This document shows, one piece after another, positions 18,313-26,002 of a stretch of 36,841 nt of DNA (positions within the stretch are counted from its first letter, which is position 1; the number at the start of each line of letters is the position of its first letter). This DNA is from Psychromonas hadalis ATCC BAA-638 (GTDB lineage: Bacteria; Pseudomonadota; Gammaproteobacteria; Enterobacterales; Psychromonadaceae). The position numbers and the translations under genes are program-made. The stretch covers positions 1-36,841 of the forward strand of contig NZ_ATUO01000016.1 in the NCBI RefSeq assembly GCF_000420245.1, read 5' to 3'. Below the pieces are notes generated by a model that was not told the origin of the DNA, searched no databases, and saw only the letters and a list, made by a program, of their open reading frames with translations.

Positions 18313-18504
18313 GTGACTACTCAGACCGTTGCCATTTAAGCCTATTTCGTCGTTAAAAAAAGCTCACAAATTCATCGGGAATGAATTTGAACATCCGTAG
18401 GATGGCCCGCAGGGCGAAGTACAGGATGTACGTAGTATTTAAACTACTAAACTGCGCTTTTTTGCCTTGAACTAGACATAAATGGCTTAGCCCTGAGCAC
18501 TTAC
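18313..18504. mobile_element. MITE-like element, family B copy 1 (uninterrupted)
   Basis: Non-coding, hairpin-rich element filling the phoR-nif3 gap. Its ends are imperfect inverted repeats of about 40 bases (CTCAG..C...GCCATTTA shared). Internal palindromes are CAAATTCAT-CGGGA-ATGAATTTG, CATCC-GTA-GGATG, GCCC-GCA-GGGC and GTAC-AGGAT-GTAC. Inverted, its outer parts match 32766-33044, where the second copy has lost the internal hairpins and carries a family-A insertion. Its hairpins may also serve as the end of the phoR transcript. Confidence 0.8.
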
Positions 18505-18538
18505 TTACTGCCAACGCAAAGCTAATACTGAGCCAATA

Positions 18539-19294
18539 ATGAAAAACAGAAAACTTGCTAATAAACTCGATCAACTGCTTGAAATCCACCAGTTCAAAGA
18601 TTACTGCCCAAACGGTTTACAAATAGAGGGGCGAGAGCAGGTAAAAAAAATCATCACGGGGGTGACTGCAAATCAAGCATTGATTGATGTTGCCATTGAG
18701 CAAAATGCCGATGCTATTTTGGTGCATCACGGTTTCTTTTGGAAAGGCGAGAAACAAGAGATTGTCGGCATGAAATACCAGCGCATTAAAGCGCTCATTG
18801 AAAATGGTATCAACCTTTATGCATATCACCTACCACTTGATGTGCACTCAGAGTTTGGCAACAACGCCCAATTAGCTAAATTATTGCAGATAACCGATAG
18901 GCGCCCCCTTGAGCCTTGGGACAAACGCAGTGTGGGTCGAGTGGGTAAATTTGAAGAAATAATCACACCTGATGATTTAACCGCGCGCATTGAACAAGTG
19001 TTAGATCGCAAACCATTACATATTGATGGTGGCAAAAAAGAGATAAAAACCATTGCATGGTGCACGGGTGGCGGACAAGATTACATCACTATCGCTGCCG
19101 AGCAGGGCATTGATGCGTTTATCAGTGGTGAAATATCAGAGCGCACCACCCACATTGCACGTGAAATGGGCATTCATTATTTTGCGGCCGGCCACCATGC
19201 GACAGAACGTTATGGTGTACAAGCGCTAGGGCAGTGGTTAAATGATGAACTTGAATTTGATGTGACTTTTGTTGATATTGATAACCCAGTTTAA
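18539..19294 (+). CDS. Nif3-like dinuclear metal centre protein (YbgI family)
   Basis: Conserved protein of the Nif3/YbgI family, a hexameric ring with a two-metal site and activity still poorly defined (hydrolase roles have been proposed). It has 251 residues, near E. coli YbgI (247). The metal ligands are all present: His63 and His64 (LVHHGFFWKG), Asp101 (YHLPLDVHSE), His219 and Glu223 (GHHATERYG). The first three fall at the same numbers as in YbgI and the last two are shifted by 4. The C-terminal GGGQDYI and DAFISGEISE phrases are typical. The ATG lies just past a family-B element with only a weak TGAG ribosome site, so the promoter must be in or very near the element. It is followed by its own terminator. 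Confidence 0.93.
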   Translation: MKNRKLANKLDQLLEIHQFKDYCPNGLQIEGREQVKKIITGVTANQALIDVAIEQNADAILVHHGFFWKGEKQEIVGMKYQRIKALIENGINLYAYHLPLDVHSEFGNNAQLAKLLQITDRRPLEPWDKRSVGRVGKFEEIITPDDLTARIEQVLDRKPLHIDGGKKEIKTIAWCTGGGQDYITIAAEQGIDAFISGEISERTTHIAREMGIHYFAAGHHATERYGVQALGQWLNDELEFDVTFVDIDNPV

Positions 19295-19324
19295 TATTCA
19301 CCAAAACTGCATAAATAATCATTC

Positions 19325-19362
19325 AAAGCGCAACTAAGTTTGAAACTCAGTGCGCTTTTCCT
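19325..19362 (+). terminator. Terminator after the nif3-like gene
   Basis: AAAGCGCAACTAAGTTT (19325-19341) and AAACTCAGTGCGCTTT (19343-19358) pair with one bulge and one mismatch, followed by TTTTCCTT. It lies 30 bases past the stop codon. Confidence 0.8.
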
Positions 19363-19427
19363 TATCATGCAGTTAGAAATTAAATCTATCTAAAAAAACA
19401 TCTAAAATAATCATTTAGGGAAATAAA

Positions 19428-20531
19428 ATGACAACATATAACATCGCATTACTTGCGGGTGATGGTATCGGCCCAGAAGTAATGGCTGAGGCCGTGAAAG
19501 TATTAAAGTTAGTTGAAAAGCGTAACGCTGATGTAAACTTTGAATTAAACGATGTATTGTTTGGTGCGGTTGCTTATTTTGCAACAGGCAAAGCATTCCC
19601 TGATGAAACAAAAGCCGCTTGTGATAAAGCTGATGCAATTCTTAAAGGGACTATCGGTCTTAGCCATGAAGATTCTAAAAAAATTCCAGTAGACGAGCAA
19701 CCTGAGCGTGGCGCGCTATTACCATTGCGTCGTCGTTACAATACCTACGCTAACTTTCGCCCTGTATACTTGCCTAAATCGATTGCACATTTCTCGCCAT
19801 TAAAAGCGTCTGTTGTCGGTGAAGGCATCGATATCATGTTAATCCGTGAGCTTGTGGGCGGTTTATACTTCGGCAAAAAAGAGACGGGTATTAATAGCGA
19901 AGGTAAACGTTATGTACATGAGACGCTTGAATACGATGAAGATCAAATTCGCCAAATTGTGCGTGTTGGTTTTGAAGTTTCAATGAAACGTAAAAAAGTG
20001 ATGCACAACATCCATAAATCAAACGTACTGAAATCAAGTGTACTTTGGAATGAGATTGTTGAAGAAGAGAAGAAAAACTTCCCTGAAGTTGAAGTTATCA
20101 ATATTTTAGTGGATGCTGCTGCCACTTATCTTTGTTTAAAACCAACCATGTTTGATGTCATGGTCATGGAAAACATGTTTGGTGATATTTTAAGCGACCA
20201 AGCGGGCGGTATCTTAGGCTCTTTAGGTTTGATGCCTTCTGCGTGTAAAGGTCCTGAAAAATCTTACTACGAACCATCACATGGCTCTGCACCAGATATC
20301 GCAGGTAAAGGGATTGCAAACCCATATTCAATGATTGGTTCGGTGGCATTAATGCTTGAGATGAGCTTTGGCATGGAAAAAGAAGCGAAGAACCTTTGGG
20401 CTGCCATGCAGGGTGTATTTGAAGATGGTTATTCAACCTCTGATCTTTCTAAAGAGGGTGACGCGAACCTTGTAAGTACCGCTGAATTTGGTGATATGGT
20501 TTGTGAGAAATTGGCTAAAATGCCTGTTTAA
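19428..20531 (+). CDS. Orphan LeuB-like beta-decarboxylating dehydrogenase
   Basis: Isocitrate/isopropylmalate dehydrogenase family, closest to 3-isopropylmalate dehydrogenase (leucine synthesis), 367 residues. The nucleotide motif is LAGDGIGPEV. Substrate-side residues are in ERGALLPLRRRYNTYANFRP and IRELVGGLYFG, including Tyr147. The catalytic lysine is Lys197, and metal ligands are Asp229, Asp253 and Asp257 in MFGDILSDQAGG. HGSAPDIAGKGIANP indicates NAD use. Oddities are HKSNVL, where LeuB usually has DKANVL (isocitrate dehydrogenases have HKGN), and a chromosomal position away from leuA, leuC and leuD. It may be the only LeuB, a second copy, or an enzyme for another 3-hydroxy acid. The ribosome site AGGGAA is good. 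It is a single-gene unit between two terminators. Confidence 0.85.
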   Translation: MTTYNIALLAGDGIGPEVMAEAVKVLKLVEKRNADVNFELNDVLFGAVAYFATGKAFPDETKAACDKADAILKGTIGLSHEDSKKIPVDEQPERGALLPLRRRYNTYANFRPVYLPKSIAHFSPLKASVVGEGIDIMLIRELVGGLYFGKKETGINSEGKRYVHETLEYDEDQIRQIVRVGFEVSMKRKKVMHNIHKSNVLKSSVLWNEIVEEEKKNFPEVEVINILVDAAATYLCLKPTMFDVMVMENMFGDILSDQAGGILGSLGLMPSACKGPEKSYYEPSHGSAPDIAGKGIANPYSMIGSVALMLEMSFGMEKEAKNLWAAMQGVFEDGYSTSDLSKEGDANLVSTAEFGDMVCEKLAKMPV

Positions 20532-20547
20532 TGACACACTGTCACTC

Positions 20548-20592
20548 ATAAAAAACCACGTTATTTTATATAAAAAGTAACGTGTTTTTTTT
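20548..20592. terminator. Bidirectional terminator between leuB-like gene and fatty-acid operon
   Basis: CACGTTA (20557-20563) pairs with TAACGTG (20578-20584), with an inner TTTTATATAAAA palindrome. A run of T (20585-20592) follows on the plus strand and a run of A precedes, so it also fits the minus-strand operon ending at 20609. Confidence 0.85.
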
Positions 20593-20608
20593 TGCGCTGT
20601 TTAACGTA

Positions 20609-22510
20609 TTAATAATCAACCCATGCAATGCCTTCTTCTAACCATTTCATCTCCCCATTTAAGATACTTTTCGCCAACTTATTTTCTTTGTGAACATCAT
20701 TGTCAGTGAGTTCATTGAACAGTTGATTAATTTTTCGTTTGCTGTTTAAACAGAAAACATCGGCAAGATATTGTGGCGTGAGGTCGGTAGGATTAGCATC
20801 GAGTTTAGATTGGGCAAAGGAGCAGGTGGCAGAGATAGCAAATAACTCAGTGCCTATCTCCATTAACAATCCTAAAATATGCTGTTTACGCTCTAATCTA
20901 TCTTGATATAAACCGATATAGTGAAAAATAGTACGCGCTAATTTGTGCGCGGTCATTTCTACAAAAGAGATATGTTTTGCCAGTTTCCCAAGTTCAGGGT
21001 GTGAGCTCCACAGTGTGCTATTGACCCACTGTGTGGGATACCAACGACTGTAAAAAGCAGCCAGTTTGACACCCGCTTTAATTTTTTCATCAACGGGAAC
21101 ATTTTTCTTAAGCAGATTAGCCGCCACTTTTAAATGTGGATCCATCGCTTCACGCGCTAAAAATAGCTTCATGATATCGGTGGTACCTTCAATAATGCGA
21201 TTAATACGACAATCCCGCATTAAGCGCTCAATGGGGTAGGGTTTTTCACCACGCGCTTTGAGTGATGAGGCTTTCTCGTAACCACGACCGCCACGCAGTT
21301 GCATAGTGGTATCCACCACTTGCCAAGCAAGCTCCGAGCAGAACAGTTTTGCCATGGCCGCTTCAATGCGTAGGTCGAGTTTGGGATCGTCCGCCATATG
21401 TGACGTTAAATAAGTAATGGCTTCCATGGCAAAGGTGCTCGATGCAATAAAGGCAATTTTTTTAGCGCCTGCTTCATGTTTACCAATTGGCATACCCCAT
21501 TGTACGCGCTCACTGCCCCAATCTCGAGCGACGGCCAAGCAATATTTTGCCATGCCTGTGGCTGCCGCCGGCAGCGTTAACCGCCCAGTATTGAGGGTGG
21601 CGAGTGCCAGTTTTAGCCCTTTTCCTTCTCCCAAGATAATATTTTCAATGGGCACTTTAACGTTGATGAATTTCATTAAACCATTTTGAATACCACGAAT
21701 ACCCATAAAATCACAGCGGTGTAATATCTCCATGCCGGGCATCTCTTTTTCAACAATAAAGGCGGTGATCTGTTTTGCCTGTTGACCATTTTTTAAAGTT
21801 TTAGAGGCAGTTTGTGCCATCACCACTAATACATCGGCAATCAATCCATTGGTACACCACAGTTTAATGCCGTTGATTAAATAGTGTTTTCCATCTTTGG
21901 TCAGGGTCGCAGTGGTTTCCATTTTTGCGGGATCAGAGCCAACCTCAGGCTCAGTGAGCGCAAAGGCGGATATTTTACCGGCTCGAAATTGTGGTAGGTA
22001 TTTCTCTTTTTGCGCCGTGGTGCCAAACATTTTTAGTGGTTGAGGCACGCCAATGGATTGATGTGCGCTTAGGAGAACGGCTGTACCACCACAATGCGCA
22101 GAAATAGCCATCATCACGCGATTGTAGTTAACTTGAGATAACCCCAAACCGTTATACTCTTTAGGGACTTTCATGGCAAACAGTCCCATTTCGGTTAAGC
22201 CTTTAATCACCTCATCGGGAATGGTTTGTGTGGCATCAACCAACTCTGCATCAAGATGATTAATCAGAAAGTCACAGACCTGTTTAACCAATTTATCACC
22301 CACTCTTTTATCTTCAACGCTTTGGGTTGGAAAAGGAAAGATAAGGTCGCTTTGAAAACTGCCCATAAACAGTTGCCCTGCAAAGCTACTTTGTTGGCGA
22401 CTATTGTCACGGGCAGCTTCCGCAAGTTGCATGGCAGCCGCTTTTGCACTGTTCATTTTAGAGGTATCAATCACAGACTCTTCTTCAGGTGTTTGGTTAT
22501 TTTCGCTCAT
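20609..22510 (-). CDS. Acyl-CoA dehydrogenase, long form with C-terminal extension
   Basis: FAD enzyme for the first step of beta-oxidation. It has 633 residues, against about 380-400 for a simple acyl-CoA dehydrogenase. An N-terminal extension (1-60) has Ala-rich and Gln-rich stretches. The catalytic core (about 65-455) has FALTEPEVGSDPAK, INGIKLWCTNG, the flavin-binding QLRGGRGYEK and the catalytic base Glu441 in RIIEGTTDIMKL. A further 175 residues follow, a layout like vertebrate VLCAD/ACAD9 and unlike the larger FadE of E. coli. Long-chain specificity is therefore inference. It is the last gene of the four-gene operon, 9 bases past the FadJ-like gene, with a strong AGGAG site. Confidence 0.93.
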   Translation of the reverse strand: MSENNQTPEEESVIDTSKMNSAKAAAMQLAEAARDNSRQQSSFAGQLFMGSFQSDLIFPFPTQSVEDKRVGDKLVKQVCDFLINHLDAELVDATQTIPDEVIKGLTEMGLFAMKVPKEYNGLGLSQVNYNRVMMAISAHCGGTAVLLSAHQSIGVPQPLKMFGTTAQKEKYLPQFRAGKISAFALTEPEVGSDPAKMETTATLTKDGKHYLINGIKLWCTNGLIADVLVVMAQTASKTLKNGQQAKQITAFIVEKEMPGMEILHRCDFMGIRGIQNGLMKFINVKVPIENIILGEGKGLKLALATLNTGRLTLPAAATGMAKYCLAVARDWGSERVQWGMPIGKHEAGAKKIAFIASSTFAMEAITYLTSHMADDPKLDLRIEAAMAKLFCSELAWQVVDTTMQLRGGRGYEKASSLKARGEKPYPIERLMRDCRINRIIEGTTDIMKLFLAREAMDPHLKVAANLLKKNVPVDEKIKAGVKLAAFYSRWYPTQWVNSTLWSSHPELGKLAKHISFVEMTAHKLARTIFHYIGLYQDRLERKQHILGLLMEIGTELFAISATCSFAQSKLDANPTDLTPQYLADVFCLNSKRKINQLFNELTDNDVHKENKLAKSILNGEMKWLEEGIAWVDY

Positions 22511-22519
22511 AAAAATCTC

Positions 22520-24673
22520 CTAATAAAATGTTTGCTGATTTTTGGCTTTATCAAGTAGTAACTGTGCAGGGATAAAACGCTGGCCATATAACTCACTTAA
22601 TTCCGTTAATTTATCGCAGACATTTTGCAAACCACGGTTGTCCGCATATTTCAGCAATCCCCCTCGAAAAGCGGGAAAACCTGTGCCCATCAACATTGCC
22701 ATATCTAAGTAAGCTGGGTTTTTAATAATATCTTCTTGTAAACAGCGCACGGCTTCGTTAACCATCACTAAAATACAGCGATCAACGATCATCTCTGCGT
22801 TAAACGATTGGGGCTTGATATGATTATCTGCTTGGTAAAAGGTTAAGATACTGTCGATACTTTTGTTATAACGAATAGGTGATTTCTCTACATGTTTATA
22901 GAAGCCTAATCCTGATTTTTTACCCAGTAGTTTTTCTTCCTTAAAAAGATGAGTAAAAATGCCTGCAACTTTCATGCGTTCGCCATAGGCCTGTTCTAAA
23001 ATAGTGGCCACATGAAAACCGATATCAATGCCCACTTCGTCCGCTAAAACAAAAGGTCCCATGGGTAAACCAAACTGTTTTATCGCTTTATCAATCTCAA
23101 TCACCGAGCCTCCCTCTTGCAAGATAAGCGCTGCTTCATTAAGCATGGGAATAAGAATGCGATTGACTAAGAATCCTGCACAATTACCCACTACAATCGG
23201 TGTTTTCCCTAACTGTTTGGCAAGTTGTACGGTACTCGCAATTGTCTGTTGACTGGTTTTTTCACCAGGAATAATTTCAACCAGTGGCATACGGTTCACG
23301 GGATTAAAAAAGTGCATGCCGATCATGTTTTCTGGGCGTTTGAGATCTGTCGCCATGTCGGTGATGGAAAGACTTGAGGTATTAGACGCTAAAATAGCAT
23401 GCTCAGGTAACTGCGCTTCAACCTCGGCAAGTACCCTTTTTTTCACCTCCATATTTTCAACCACCGCTTCCACAACCACATCTATCTGCTTGAAACCGTT
23501 GTAGTTGATGCAACCTGCAATATGGCTCATTTTATAACGAATTTGATCTTCTTTGATTTTACGGTGTTTTTTCATCTGCTGATAATAGAGATTGGCGGTT
23601 TGATATCCTTTGGCGACGGCATTCCATTCGATATCTTTAAGACGTACATTTTTATCATTTTTAGAGAATAACCACGCAATGCCTCCTCCCATTACACCTG
23701 CGCCTAGTACTGAAGCTTGATGGATGGTTTGCGCTTTTATAGTAGTATCACTAATGCCACTCTCTTTTTTAAGGGCTTCGTTAGTGAAGAACAGTTGAAT
23801 CAGGTTTTTACTCACATCGGTGATAGCAACCTCTGCAAAACCGTGTAACTCCTCTTCCAGTGCATCTTCTGTGTGCATATTCACGATGCGCTCAATCACT
23901 TTTAATGCTTGTAAGGGAGCAGGGTAGTGCCCTTCTGTTTTTTGTAATAAGTTTTGAGTGGCTTTTTTAAAGATAAGTGAGCGACCTAATGGATTATCTT
24001 CAAGGAGTTTTTGACTAAATGATTTATTACGTTTGGCTTTTATCTGTTTGCTAAATTTGACGTCGTTGAGTAGCTTGCCAATAAAGGTATCAATGGCATC
24101 ACGTGCTAATGAGTGGTTATAAATGGCATCAATGAGTTTTAAACGTAATGCTTGTTTAGCCGGGATAAGTTTGGCGGTTAAAATGAGTTGCAGTGCCGCT
24201 TGCAGGCCAATCAGTTTTGGCAGACGTACACAGCCACCAAACCCGGGAATAATGCCTAAACTCACCTCGGGTAAGCCGATGATTGCTTTTTTATCGTCAC
24301 TCATTATTCGATAACGACAAGCCAGTGCCAGTTCACATCCGCCTCCGACACAAGCCCCATTGATCACGGCTAAAGTGGAAAAAGGCAGTTGTGATATTTG
24401 ATGCAGAATCTGCTGTCCAAAACGTGCTTTTTGGTAGGCTTCATCAAGCGTAATAATATCTTTTATCTCATTGATATCGGCGCCCGCAATAAAAATACCT
24501 TCTTTAGCGCTTTCAAAAACCAACAGTTTGATGTCTTGATTTATGGCTAACACACTGAGATGATCTTTTAATTCAAGCAGTGTGTTAGCATCGAGTTTAT
24601 TGATTTTTTCATTTTCAACATCAAATAACAGGGTGGCAACACCTGAGTCATTGATAGATAGATTAAAATTCAT
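22520..24673 (-). CDS. FadJ-like multifunctional enoyl-CoA hydratase / 3-hydroxyacyl-CoA dehydrogenase
   Basis: Carries out hydration of enoyl-CoA and NAD-dependent oxidation of 3-hydroxyacyl-CoA, 717 residues (FadJ 714, FadB 729 in E. coli). The N-terminal hydratase domain (1-190) has IAGADINE, Glu114 in GGGCELALA and Glu136 in GLPEVSLGIIPGFGG. The dehydrogenase domain has SVLGAGVMGGGIAW (321-334), NTSSLSI, and the His454-Glu466 pair in GMHFFNPVNRMPLVEI. A C-terminal helical domain follows (about 510-717, with GTGFPAFRGG). All catalytic residues are intact. I leave the symbol blank because FadB and FadJ types cannot be separated safely by eye, though the length and the thiolase beside it favour FadJ/FadI. 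GGGAG lies upstream of the start. Confidence 0.93.
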   Translation of the reverse strand: MNFNLSINDSGVATLLFDVENEKINKLDANTLLELKDHLSVLAINQDIKLLVFESAKEGIFIAGADINEIKDIITLDEAYQKARFGQQILHQISQLPFSTLAVINGACVGGGCELALACRYRIMSDDKKAIIGLPEVSLGIIPGFGGCVRLPKLIGLQAALQLILTAKLIPAKQALRLKLIDAIYNHSLARDAIDTFIGKLLNDVKFSKQIKAKRNKSFSQKLLEDNPLGRSLIFKKATQNLLQKTEGHYPAPLQALKVIERIVNMHTEDALEEELHGFAEVAITDVSKNLIQLFFTNEALKKESGISDTTIKAQTIHQASVLGAGVMGGGIAWLFSKNDKNVRLKDIEWNAVAKGYQTANLYYQQMKKHRKIKEDQIRYKMSHIAGCINYNGFKQIDVVVEAVVENMEVKKRVLAEVEAQLPEHAILASNTSSLSITDMATDLKRPENMIGMHFFNPVNRMPLVEIIPGEKTSQQTIASTVQLAKQLGKTPIVVGNCAGFLVNRILIPMLNEAALILQEGGSVIEIDKAIKQFGLPMGPFVLADEVGIDIGFHVATILEQAYGERMKVAGIFTHLFKEEKLLGKKSGLGFYKHVEKSPIRYNKSIDSILTFYQADNHIKPQSFNAEMIVDRCILVMVNEAVRCLQEDIIKNPAYLDMAMLMGTGFPAFRGGLLKYADNRGLQNVCDKLTELSELYGQRFIPAQLLLDKAKNQQTFY

Positions 24674-24689
24674 TATTTAGCGCTCCCGT

Positions 24690-25979
24690 TTATTCAACTT
24701 CTAATGCTAATGCTGCACCTTGTCCGCCACCAATACACAAAGTCACTAAGCCACAATTTTGTTTTTTGGCACGTAGCGCTTTAAGCATGGTAATCACTAA
24801 CCTTGTACCTGTTGCACCGACTGGATGACCTAATGCAATTGCGCCACCGTGAATGTTGAGTTTGTTTGCATCAATCATACCCAGTGCTTTATCTTTTTTA
24901 AGATAGGTTTGTGAAAACAAATCTGAGTCAAAAGCGCGCTCATTAGCGATAACTTGTGCCGCAAACGCTTCATTAAGCTCAATTAAGTCAAAATCACTCA
25001 TGCCCATGCCCGATTTATCAAGTAACTTGCTGGTGGCATAAACAGGGCCCAATCCCATTCTATTGGGGGCAAGTCCCGCGTAGCTATAATCTTTAAGGTA
25101 GCCTAATGGCTGATAACCTAATGCTTTGGCTTTGCTCTCAAGCATAATAAGTACCGCCCCTGCACCATCGGTGATGGGACAAGCATTAGCAACGGTGATA
25201 GTGCCTGCTGCTCGGTCAAAGAAGGGTCTTAATTTAGCTAATTTTTCAAGGCTTTGATCGGCGCGGATTGAATTATCATTTTTTTGTACATTATTGTAGT
25301 GGGGAGGCAGTAAAATGGGGTGGATCTCATCGGCAAAAAATCCTGCTTGCTGTGCACTGGCCGCTTTAAGGTGAGAGTTAAGTGCATAGTTATCTTGCTC
25401 TTCGCGACTAATACTAAATTCACGAGCAAGCACTTCAGCAGTTTGCCCCATGTTTAACCCACAGACTGGATCGGTCAACCCTTCAACAATAGAGATGATA
25501 GGCTTGAGATAAGTGGGGCGAAATTGAGCCAATGTTGCTAATTTTTGTGGCGTGGTTTTGGCTTTCATTAAATCAGCAAACAGTTTGCTCATTTTAACGC
25601 CAAATTTAAGTGGGTATTGACTCATGTTTTCCGTGCCACCCGCAATCAGGATTTCACCATTGCCAGCCAGTAGTTTTTCAAACCCCGTGGTGATAGATTG
25701 CAACCCAGAAGCGCAATTTCGATGCACGGTATAGGCGATAAGCGCCTCTGGTAAACCTGCTTTTAGCGCGATAACCCGCGCGATATTACAGGCATTTGAG
25801 GGTTGACCAACATTACCCATGATCAGTTCATCAATTAAGTTAAGCTCAATGTCTGTTTTTGCTAATAACTCTTTAACAATCACAGCCCCTAAATCATCGG
25901 GTGCAATGGTTGCCATCTCACTGCCTGCTTTACAAAATGGTGTGCGAACGCCTTCGACAATCGCTAATCTCTGTTTCAT
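24690..25979 (-). CDS. Acetyl-CoA C-acyltransferase (thiolase, FadI-like)
   Basis: Final thiolytic step of beta-oxidation, 429 residues (E. coli FadI 436, FadA 387), so the longer FadI-type subgroup fits. The nucleophile is Cys89 in HRNCASGLQS. GGTENMSQYP and the proline-rich loop of the FadI type follow. The second-site motifs are DLIELNEAFAAQ, NIHGGAIALGHPVGATGTRL (catalytic His) and TLCIGGGQGAA (second Cys). It is the second gene of the operon, 23 bases after the ligase gene and 16 bases before the FadJ-like gene. Together these are probably subunits of a trifunctional-like complex; that is family knowledge, not visible in sequence. Confidence 0.94.
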   Translation of the reverse strand: MKQRLAIVEGVRTPFCKAGSEMATIAPDDLGAVIVKELLAKTDIELNLIDELIMGNVGQPSNACNIARVIALKAGLPEALIAYTVHRNCASGLQSITTGFEKLLAGNGEILIAGGTENMSQYPLKFGVKMSKLFADLMKAKTTPQKLATLAQFRPTYLKPIISIVEGLTDPVCGLNMGQTAEVLAREFSISREEQDNYALNSHLKAASAQQAGFFADEIHPILLPPHYNNVQKNDNSIRADQSLEKLAKLRPFFDRAAGTITVANACPITDGAGAVLIMLESKAKALGYQPLGYLKDYSYAGLAPNRMGLGPVYATSKLLDKSGMGMSDFDLIELNEAFAAQVIANERAFDSDLFSQTYLKKDKALGMIDANKLNIHGGAIALGHPVGATGTRLVITMLKALRAKKQNCGLVTLCIGGGQGAALALEVE

Positions 25980-26002
25980 ATTGAACTCCCAGCTTAAAAT
26001 AC

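Noticed and set aside
22226-22558. Plus-strand ORF of 110 residues
   Set aside because: It lies wholly over the start of the acyl-CoA dehydrogenase gene and the end of the FadJ-like gene, both well supported. Its composition looks like a frame shadow.
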